Assembly: GCA_946618745.1 (NCBI GenBank)
Contig: CAMOLN010000082.1
Coordinates: 1 to 5,583, forward strand
Source of the DNA: an uncultured Alphaproteobacteria bacterium
GTDB lineage: Bacteria > Pseudomonadota > Alphaproteobacteria > RF32 > CAG-239
Direction: 5' to 3'
Length of the DNA stretch: 5,583 bases
The notes beneath the pieces are model-generated. The model was not told the origin of the DNA. It saw nothing but the letters and a program-made list of their open reading frames with translations, and did not search any database. The position numbers and the translations under genes were made by a program. Each line of letters opens with the position of its first letter. Position 1 is the stretch's first letter. Shown in pieces: positions 1 through 4,821 of this stretch.

Positions 1-828
1 TGTATGTGTAGGCAATGCACCATCTATTTGCTCATAACTAATAATTGGACCATTACTGAATATTCTGCCGCTCATTGTGATATTATTAACATTGTTGATA
101 TCACCACCTCCCATTTCAATATTATTTCCTCCCATATACAATGTTGTATGCATAGTATTGTAATCTGTGTTTCCTTGGTATGGTCTGCGATATAAAACAT
201 AATTAGGATCAACTGTGCCCACAACTGAGTTAATAGCATCATTGGAAATAGAAACAATCGAATTTTCTCTTACAGCATTATCTCCGGTAAAATCAAAACC
301 AAAGGAATCGTTAGCAGTTGGATTTTCCACTGTCCATGCGCCTTGTGAACCTTGAAACTTATTATTTTCATATAAACCGCCGGCAACACCTACCATCGTA
401 GCAATTTTAGCGGCACGCGATTTGGTCATATCATTACGCAGACTGGCGACTACAGCCGAAGTATAAACGGGCTTATCGTCGGGTCCTTCTCTATGAACAG
501 CAATCTTAAAATTATTAAATAATTTTGAAGCTTGGTTCAAACTAAAACCTTCCGGTAAATATTCTTGAATGGCGTTTAATCGATCTGCATCTAATTCTCC
601 AGTTGTCAAGGCATCATCACCTTTAAGTTCATTATAATGATCTTTCAGATAAGCATCAACTGCTTGCGATACCATGCGGATTTGTGAGGAAACATTGATG
701 TCTTGCAACTCGGTAGTGCGCTCGGCAGCTTTGCGGTAAAGAACAGGAGTTACCATGGCGATAAGGCCCAGCATCGCCAAAGCCTCGATCATAATACTAC
801 CTTTCTGGGATATGAAATTGTTTTTCAT
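1..828 (-). CDS. PilV/shufflon-type type IV prepilin (minor pilin or tip adhesin), C-terminus beyond window
   Basis: The frame is open for 276 codons from the ATG at 828 to the window edge; the stop and C-terminus are not in view. Residues 1-10 form a short polar leader ending in Gly10, followed by SIMIEALAMLGLIAMVTPVL. Gly at -1 and Glu at +5 before a hydrophobic helix is the class IV prepilin peptidase signature. Residues 80-170 resemble, from memory, the constant N-terminal domain of shufflon PilV proteins: LPEGF near 91-95, then KIATMVGVAGGLY at 141-153 followed by GAW at 163-165. Residues 229-256 are a Gly/Asn-rich stretch (LYMGGNNIEMGGGDINNVNN) like the 'MGG-N-I-NN' segment that precedes the variable tip of PilV and occurs in tail-fibre-like proteins. 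The gene follows a possible pilM-like gene by 13 bp. It probably encodes an exported, membrane-extracted pilus component for surface adhesion or mating-pair recognition. The prepilin call is strong; the PilV assignment is by motif recall only. Confidence 0.8.
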   Translation of the reverse strand, partial: MKNNFISQKGSIMIEALAMLGLIAMVTPVLYRKAAERTTELQDINVSSQIRMVSQAVDAYLKDHYNELKGDDALTTGELDADRLNAIQEYLPEGFSLNQASKLFNNFKIAVHREGPDDKPVYTSAVVASLRNDMTKSRAAKIATMVGVAGGLYENNKFQGSQGAWTVENPTANDSFGFDFTGDNAVRENSIVSISNDAINSVVGTVDPNYVLYRRPYQGNTDYNTMHTTLYMGGNNIEMGGGDINNVNNITMSGRIFSNGPIISYEQIDGALPTHT

Positions 829-835
829 CACGTTT

Positions 836-841
836 CTCCTC
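836..841 (-). promoter_or_regulatory. Ribosome binding site deciding the prepilin start
   Basis: On the minus strand the sequence reads GAGGAG, then AAACGTG, then ATG. The 7-nt gap favours the ATG at 828-826 over the in-frame GTG just before it, which would be only 4 nt from the site. The site abuts the stop codon (844-842) of the upstream gene, so the two genes are translationally adjacent in one operon. Confidence 0.75.
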
Positions 842-1582
842 TTAATAAATGCCAGTTAAATAACCAAAACATACATTATTATCATCATCACAATCAGCGT
901 CGTCTTTCCAATCCCCCACCAAAGCATTGGGAATCGGATAAAGCCGGCTTTCGGTTTCACTGTAATTTTGAATAGAATAGCTACTGTCTTCATTTTTGAC
1001 GATGGTTCCCACGGCAATGCCACTGGAAAAATTTTTGCGAAAAGCAGCCAGTAAATCAGCCGATGGGGTCCAACCGTTCGGCGATTGCATCAACCAATGT
1101 TGAGGAACAAGTCCGTAAGTTAACAGTCCGTGTTTGATATACTGTTCAGGTCCACTACAACTCTCTGAATCGCTGCATTCTCTTTGTTCTAAAGAACCGT
1201 TTTCCCCTTCTTCACCGGAGGTATAGCAAAAACATTTGATACGACTGTGATAACTATCGCTTAAGTTAAATCCGAAAGGTATGTAATTATCAATAACAAT
1301 TGTGGCGTTATGAATATCTTTAAATTCATCATCTTCATCAGTTGCCAGATAATAAGCCTCATTGTTGCAATGAGCAGGATCACTACTAAAGGTTTCTTTT
1401 TTTGAGCCTTCGCAAGAATAATCTTCCATCATTTTCTCAACGGTATGATGTTTGACTTTCATTTTCATCAACATGGCTTCGGCAATAGGATTATCCAATA
1501 CCTTGTCCATATCATGGCGCAAGGGCAGAATATAAGCGGCTAAAGTAGCCAAAAATGCCGCCAAAACCATCCATAAATACAT
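842..1582 (-). CDS. Membrane-anchored, cysteine-rich exported protein, tentatively PilM-like
   Basis: 246 residues. The start is the ATG at 1582, preceded on the minus strand by GGGAG (1594-1590) at 7 nt. Residues 1-20 form one hydrophobic segment (MYLWMVLAAFLATLAAYILP) with no clear signal peptidase site, so it probably stays anchored in the inner membrane with the rest in the periplasm. The exposed part is acidic and holds eight Cys (57, 72, 117, 119, 136, 142, 231, 238), an even number that suits disulfide bonds outside the cytoplasm. Residues 153-224 (LLTYGLVPQHW... to ...PIPNALVGDW, with LLAAFRKNFSSGIAVGTIV in the middle) recall the C-terminal part of PilM, a small membrane protein of R64-type thin-pilus operons. 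That family is about 145 residues, so the Cys-rich middle would be an insertion. The pilV-like gene 13 bp downstream supports a pilus role. The PilM link is tentative; otherwise the gene should be called a hypothetical exported protein. Confidence 0.75.
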   Translation of the reverse strand: MYLWMVLAAFLATLAAYILPLRHDMDKVLDNPIAEAMLMKMKVKHHTVEKMMEDYSCEGSKKETFSSDPAHCNNEAYYLATDEDDEFKDIHNATIVIDNYIPFGFNLSDSYHSRIKCFCYTSGEEGENGSLEQRECSDSESCSGPEQYIKHGLLTYGLVPQHWLMQSPNGWTPSADLLAAFRKNFSSGIAVGTIVKNEDSSYSIQNYSETESRLYPIPNALVGDWKDDADCDDDNNVCFGYLTGIY

Positions 1583-1612
1583 ATATAGTCTCCCGAAAGT
1601 CCCTCTATTATC

Positions 1613-1641
1613 ATTTTATCATATCACAGTAATTGTTACAA
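1613..1641 (-). promoter_or_regulatory. Probable sigma-70-type promoter of the minus-strand pilus operon
   Basis: Read on the minus strand: -35 TTGTAA (1641-1636), a 17-nt spacer, and -10 TAAAAT (1618-1613). The -35 matches the consensus at 4 of 6 positions and the -10 at 5 of 6. An A/T-only tract directly upstream (1645-1674) could act as an UP element. The -35 lies inside the palindrome at 1632-1642, so a repressor binding there would block it. The 5' leader before the ATG at 1582 would be about 25 nt. Confidence 0.5.
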
Positions 1642-1642
1642 T
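1632..1642. promoter_or_regulatory. Operator-like palindrome, copy 1 (ATTGTTACAAT)
   Basis: A perfect dyad, ATTGT-T-ACAAT, overlapping the -35 hexamer of the minus-strand promoter. With its flanks (1631-1644, AATTGTTACAATAG) it is the exact reverse complement of 1748-1761. The size and symmetry suit a small dimeric transcription factor; which one is unknown. Confidence 0.45.
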
Positions 1643-1644
1643 AG

Positions 1645-1674
1645 TATTAAATTTTAAAATTTTTATTAAAATTT
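1645..1674. other. Pure A/T tract with a 14-bp palindrome
   Basis: Thirty consecutive A or T bases lie in the middle of the divergent intergenic region, including the perfect palindrome AAATTTTAAAATTT (1649-1662). Such tracts are bent, melt easily, and may serve as UP elements or as sites for nucleoid proteins. No coding signal is seen here. Confidence 0.4.
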
Positions 1675-1749
1675 GTAATCAAGTGGTCTAAAAGGCAGTA
1701 TTTTAATCGGGTGTTGATTAAAAAACATTGAAAATCAATGCTTTGCTCT

Positions 1750-1760
1750 ATTGTAACAAT
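1750..1760. promoter_or_regulatory. Operator-like palindrome, copy 2 (ATTGTAACAAT)
   Basis: Second copy of the dyad, inverted relative to copy 1 and identical over 14 bp with flanks (CTATTGTAACAATT, 1748-1761). It overlaps another perfect palindrome, TAACAATTGTTA (1754-1765), so three half-sites run together. It lies 79 bp upstream of the lpxA start codon and near the only candidate plus-strand promoters, which suggests that one regulator could act on both divergent transcripts. Confidence 0.45.
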
Positions 1761-1787
1761 TGTTAAATTTTTGTGTTTTGCTATTTG
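1760..1787 (+). promoter_or_regulatory. lpxA: Weak candidate promoter for lpxA
   Basis: TTGTTA (1760-1765), a 16-nt spacer and TATTTG (1782-1787), the latter preceded by TGC as in an extended -10. The -10 matches the consensus poorly. An alternative is TTGAAA (1728-1733) with TATTGT (1749-1754) at a short 15-nt spacer. Both overlap or adjoin palindrome copy 2. A promoter must exist in this gap because the next gene upstream runs the other way, but its exact position is uncertain. Confidence 0.25.
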
Positions 1788-1839
1788 CAAAAAAAATATT
1801 TAATTTCAACATCAGATATAACATTTTAGGATTTACTAA

Positions 1840-2634
1840 ATGTCAAAGATTCATTCTACAGCCGTCGTTGAGGACGGCGCTAAGATTGCCGATACCGCCG
1901 AAATCGGTCCTTTCTGTTGGATTAGTTCACAAGCCAAAATTGGCGAAAATGTCAGGCTGTTGGCTCGTGTTACTGTTTATGGTGATACCACAATAGGTGA
2001 TGGCACGGTTGTTTTTCCGGGTGCTTGCTTAGGAACAGGTCCGCAGGATCATGGTAACGAGTTTGTCCCCGGTGCCAAGGTTATTATCGGCAAAAACAAT
2101 GTCATCAGAGAAAATGTTACAATACATGCCGGAACTCCCAAAGAGCACCAGACAACTGTTGTCGGAGATAATTGTATGTTTATGGTCAATTCACACGTTG
2201 CTCACGACTGTGTCGTCGGTAATGATGTTATCATGACCAACAATGCGGTTATCGGCGGACATGTTCATATCGGCGATGGTGCTGTTTTGGGCGGCAATTC
2301 TGCAGTGCATCAATTCTGCCGTGTCGGGCGCAAAGCTATGATCGGCGGTCTGTCCGGTGTGGCTCGCGATGTTATTCCTTTCGGTATTGTTACCGGTGAC
2401 AGAGGTAAATTACGCGGGCTGAATCGTATTGGTATGATGCGCAGCGGTATGTCGGAAGCCGATGTTAAAGCGGTAAGCCATGCCTTTATGTATCTTTTCA
2501 AAAGTGAAGAAGATAATTTTGATATTCGTTTGGAAAAAGCCAAAGATAAATATAAAGATAACCCGTTGGTTATGGAACAGATAGATTTTATAGTCGAGGG
2601 ACTTGCCGGTCGCCGCAAGATTATGACTGCATAA
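1840..2634 (+). CDS. lpxA: UDP-N-acetylglucosamine acyltransferase LpxA
   Basis: 264 residues (E. coli has 262). LpxA transfers a 3-hydroxyacyl chain from acyl carrier protein to the 3-OH of UDP-GlcNAc, the first step of lipid A synthesis, in the cytoplasm as a homotrimer. Hexapeptide repeats forming a left-handed beta-helix run from about residue 5 to 185 (IADTAEIGPF, IGENVRLL, VVGNDVIMTN, IGDGAVLGGN). The catalytic His is His122 in HVAHDCVVGN, equal to E. coli His125; His119, His141 and His157 (AVHQFC) match His122, His144 and His160. Gly170 aligns with E. coli Gly173, the residue that sets acyl length, so a long (about C14) hydroxyacyl donor is predicted rather than C10. The helical C-terminal domain is residues 190-264. 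AGGA at 1828-1831, 8 nt before the ATG, supports the start. fabZ and lpxD, the usual upstream neighbours, are absent. Confidence 0.97.
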   Translation: MSKIHSTAVVEDGAKIADTAEIGPFCWISSQAKIGENVRLLARVTVYGDTTIGDGTVVFPGACLGTGPQDHGNEFVPGAKVIIGKNNVIRENVTIHAGTPKEHQTTVVGDNCMFMVNSHVAHDCVVGNDVIMTNNAVIGGHVHIGDGAVLGGNSAVHQFCRVGRKAMIGGLSGVARDVIPFGIVTGDRGKLRGLNRIGMMRSGMSEADVKAVSHAFMYLFKSEEDNFDIRLEKAKDKYKDNPLVMEQIDFIVEGLAGRRKIMTA

Positions 2635-2646
2635 ACTTTTTTTAAG

Positions 2647-2667
2647 ATTCCCTTTTGAAAGGGGGAT
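2647..2667 (+). other. GC-containing hairpin just after lpxA
   Basis: ATTCCCTTT (2647-2655) can pair with AAGGGGGAT (2659-2667) around a TGA loop, giving nine pairs including two G-U. No T-run follows directly, so it is not itself a standard terminator. It may protect the 3' end of the lpxA transcript or work in tandem with the hairpin that begins at its end. Confidence 0.4.
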
Positions 2668-2697
2668 TGATTTAACTTGTTTGTTAAGTCAATTTTT
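2666..2697 (+). terminator. Probable Rho-independent terminator after lpxA
   Basis: ATTGATTTAAC (2666-2676) pairs with GTTAAGTCAAT (2683-2693) around a 6-nt loop, eleven pairs with one G-U, and the sequence continues as Ts to 2697. The stem is A/U-rich, so termination may be partial, letting some lpxA transcripts read into lpxI. Confidence 0.5.
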
Positions 2698-2703
2698 ACA
2701 AAA

Positions 2704-2814
2704 CTTGATATATGATGGACGCAATGAGCGTATAAAACGGTCGCTGTCGGCGTTTGTTGCTTAAAGCCGCTGTTTGAAACGGACTCAAAGTTCATCATAA
2801 TATCAGGTTTTTTT
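2704..2814 (+). ncRNA. Candidate structured RNA or leader between lpxA and lpxI, ending in a T7 run
   Basis: The ends of this block pair over 14 bp with one bulged A: CTTGATATATGATG (2704-2717) with CATCATAATATCAGG (2793-2807). Seven Ts (2808-2814) follow. Inside, short hairpins are possible: ACGC/GCGT near 2719-2731, AAACG/CGTTT near 2734-2754, and CCG/CGG at 2767-2782. This gives a multibranch shape closed by a long stem and a T-run, as in a small RNA or a leader with a terminator. The lpxI ribosome binding site (AAGGA, 2820-2824) starts 5 nt after the T-run, so the structure could control lpxI-lpxB-comEC. A clear promoter inside the gap was not found. It matches no RNA family I recognise (not tRNA, SRP RNA or tmRNA). 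A small inverted-repeat element (MITE) is an alternative. Confidence 0.35.
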
Positions 2815-2834
2815 ATAAGAAGGAAACTAATCTA

Positions 2835-3683
2835 ATGACCGATAATCATCGTAAACTTGGTATCATAGCCGGAGGAGGAGATATCCCTGCCATGCTGATT
2901 AATCATTGCTTGGCTCAGAATATTGATTTTGCCTCCTTGGCCATTGAGGGCAATGCCGATAGCGAATTTTTCAGCGGCGACAAATTTGCTTATAAATGGA
3001 TTCGTATCGGGCAGGCCGGCAGCGGATTTAAATATTTTGCTGATGAAAAGGTTACTGACGTGGTTATGATCGGAACAATTCGTCGTCCCGGATTTTTGGA
3101 TTTGATACCGGATTTGCGAACTACCGCATTTTTTGCCCATGTTGGCGCCAAAGCACTGGGTGATGACGGAATTTTGCGTGCGGTTACTTCCGAAATTGAA
3201 AAAGAAGGAATGCACGTTAAGGGGATTCACGAAATTATGCCGGAACTTTTAATTCCTCAAGGAATATTGACTAAACACAAGCCTTCCAAAACAGATATGA
3301 TTGATATCAAACGCGGAGTGGAAGTTGCTTTTGAACTTGGACGTTTAGATGTCGGACAAGCCGTTGTTGTGCAACAAGGTTTGGTTTTAGGGGTTGAAGG
3401 AATCGAGGGCACTGATGAGTTGATAAAACGTTGCCAAAACTATCGCCGCAAAGGTGAAGGCGGAGTGTTGGTCAAATTGCGTAAACCGCAACAAGATATG
3501 CGTATTGATTTGCCAACCATCGGCTCAAGAACTGTTGAGTTGGCTCATCAAAGCGGTCTGGGCGGAGTAGTAGTTCACACCGGCAACGGTCTTATTATCA
3601 ATCAAGATGAAACAGTCACCTTGGCCGATAAATACGGTATGTTTATCATGGGAGTAAATCCTGATGAGTTCCTCCAAAATTAA
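2835..3683 (+). CDS. lpxI: UDP-2,3-diacylglucosamine pyrophosphatase LpxI
   Basis: 282 residues, full length for the family (formerly DUF1009). LpxI hydrolyses UDP-2,3-diacylglucosamine to 2,3-diacylglucosamine 1-phosphate (lipid X) and UMP at the cytoplasmic face of the inner membrane. It replaces the unrelated LpxH in Alphaproteobacteria and some others. The N-terminal nucleotide-binding-like domain begins KLGIIAGGGDIPAML (7-21) and contains MIGTIRRPGF (78-87). The C-terminal domain carries ALGDDGILRAV (107-117), GQAVVVQQGLVLGVEGIEGTD (174-194) and KPQQDMRIDLPTIG (217-230). Asp225 in that last motif coincides with the catalytically essential Asp225 of Caulobacter LpxI as I recall it. AAGGA at 2820-2824, 10 nt before the ATG, supports the start. 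The last 20 bp overlap lpxB, so the two are translationally coupled. A 200-bp structured gap separates it from lpxA. Confidence 0.96.
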   Translation: MTDNHRKLGIIAGGGDIPAMLINHCLAQNIDFASLAIEGNADSEFFSGDKFAYKWIRIGQAGSGFKYFADEKVTDVVMIGTIRRPGFLDLIPDLRTTAFFAHVGAKALGDDGILRAVTSEIEKEGMHVKGIHEIMPELLIPQGILTKHKPSKTDMIDIKRGVEVAFELGRLDVGQAVVVQQGLVLGVEGIEGTDELIKRCQNYRRKGEGGVLVKLRKPQQDMRIDLPTIGSRTVELAHQSGLGGVVVHTGNGLIINQDETVTLADKYGMFIMGVNPDEFLQN

Positions 3684-4821
3684 AATTTATCTTATTGCCG
3701 GCGAACCCAGCGGGGATTTGCTCGGATCCAGACTCATGCGAGCTTTGCGGCGGCAAGCTGATGTGGAATTTTATGGGGTTGGCGGAGATACCATGCAGCA
3801 GGAAGGGTTAAATTCGTTGTTTGATATTTCCGATTTGGCAATTATGGGGTTGTCCGAAGTTATTCCCAGTATTCCCAAAGTATTGCGCCGAATTAAACAA
3901 ACGGTTAATGATATTATTCGGCTTAAACCGGATGTGGTAGTTACGATTGACAGTTGGAGTTTTTGTTCTCGAGTGCATAAAGCTTTACGCAAACTCAATA
4001 CCGGAATCAAACAAATTCACTATGTTGCACCGCAAGTTTGGGCTTGGAAAAAGCGTCGTGCCAAAACGATGTATAAATATATTGATGAGCTTTTAACCTT
4101 GTTGCCAAATGAACCGCAATATTTTACCCCTTACAATCTTAAGGCTGATTTTGTCGGACATCCGGTTATTGAAAGTGATGCCTTAAAAGCCGATGGTAAA
4201 GAATTTCGCAAATCGCATAATATTCCTTCCGATAAAAACATTATTACCATTCTTCCCGGCTCGCGTCATAATGAAGTAAGTCGGCTGTTGCCCGATTTTA
4301 TTTCTGCCGCACGCTTGCTTTATGCCGAGCATAAAGATATGTTTTTTGTGCTGCCCACGGTTAAAACCGTATCGAAACGAGTTAAAAAAATGATTGCCGG
4401 TCAAGATCTACCTTTGCTGGTGGTTGAAACCGAGCAGGAACGTTATGGAGCATTTCAAGCATCATCAGCAGCCATTGCCGCCTCCGGAACCGTAGCCTTG
4501 GAATTGGCAATGTGCAATATTCCTCACATTATAGCCTATAAAATTTCAAAATTAACTTATATGTTGGTGAAAGCATTGATAAAAATAAAATATGTCAATC
4601 TTACCAACATTTTGCTTAATCGTTTGGTTGTTCCCGAGTTGATACAATATGACTGCACTCCGGCTAATATTGCACTCAATATCGAGCGATTATTAGCTCA
4701 CAATGATGGTTACAAAAATCAAATGCAAGGTTTTGCCGAAGTTAAAAAATATCTGACCGATGGTAAAGAAACTCCCAGCGCCAATGCGGCCTCGATAATA
4801 TTAAAGGTTGCCAAATGTTAG
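3664..4821 (+). CDS. lpxB: Lipid-A-disaccharide synthase LpxB
   Basis: 385 residues (E. coli has 382). LpxB is a GT19 glycosyltransferase that joins lipid X to UDP-2,3-diacylglucosamine, making the beta-1,6 disaccharide of lipid A and releasing UDP, at the inner membrane surface. Visible motifs in order: IAGEPSGDLLGSRLMRAL (11-28, with Glu14 matching E. coli Glu15), SDLAIMGLSEVIP (56-68), VVVTIDSWSF (91-100, with Asp96 matching Asp98), IHYVAPQVWAWKKRR (118-132), FVGHPVIE (163-170), ILPGSRHNEV (196-205, Arg201), and ASGTVALELAMCNIPHI (273-289). KYVNLTNILLNR (309-320) holds Asn315, matching E. coli Asn316, next to the basic and hydrophobic membrane-contact patch. GGGAG at 3650-3654, 9 nt before the ATG, sets the start inside lpxI (20-bp overlap). 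The first active-site loop reads IDSWSF where E. coli has IDAPDF. Confidence 0.97.
   Translation: MSSSKIKIYLIAGEPSGDLLGSRLMRALRRQADVEFYGVGGDTMQQEGLNSLFDISDLAIMGLSEVIPSIPKVLRRIKQTVNDIIRLKPDVVVTIDSWSFCSRVHKALRKLNTGIKQIHYVAPQVWAWKKRRAKTMYKYIDELLTLLPNEPQYFTPYNLKADFVGHPVIESDALKADGKEFRKSHNIPSDKNIITILPGSRHNEVSRLLPDFISAARLLYAEHKDMFFVLPTVKTVSKRVKKMIAGQDLPLLVVETEQERYGAFQASSAAIAASGTVALELAMCNIPHIIAYKISKLTYMLVKALIKIKYVNLTNILLNRLVVPELIQYDCTPANIALNIERLLAHNDGYKNQMQGFAEVKKYLTDGKETPSANAASIILKVAKC

Noticed and set aside
1..30. Shufflon recombination site (sfx-like) at the left edge of the prepilin gene
   Set aside because: GTGCATTGCC on the minus strand shares only a few bases with the R64 sfx core as I remember it; not enough to call.
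703..975. Plus-strand frame across the junction of the two pilus genes
   Set aside because: It runs antisense to both minus-strand genes; its composition (His/Asn-rich) is typical of a shadow frame.
1647..1669. CtrA-type site (TTAA-N7-TTAA) in the divergent region
   Set aside because: TTAA tetramers occur in the A/T tract, but none are separated by 7 bases; in a pure A/T stretch the tetramers are expected by chance.
1726..1740. Small hairpin CATTG-AAAAT-CAATG in the divergent region
   Set aside because: A 5-bp A/T-rich stem with no T-run is expected by chance in sequence this AT-rich.
1760..1996. Plus-strand frame starting upstream of lpxA
   Set aside because: It overlaps lpxA in another frame; lpxA has the ribosome binding site and the family match.
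2310..2798. Long open frame antisense to the end of lpxA and the gap (162 codons, minus strand)
   Set aside because: It lies opposite clearly conserved LpxA coding sequence, has no ribosome binding site signal I can see, and its translation looks like a shadow of the sense codons.
2698..2815. Possible tRNA in the lpxA-lpxI gap
   Set aside because: There is no 7-bp acceptor stem with a correct T-loop (GTTCRA), anticodon arm or CCA end; the 14-bp closing stem does not fit a tRNA.
2832..3230. Open frame antisense to lpxI (132 codons, minus strand)
   Set aside because: It is fully opposite conserved LpxI sequence; no domain or export signal recognised.
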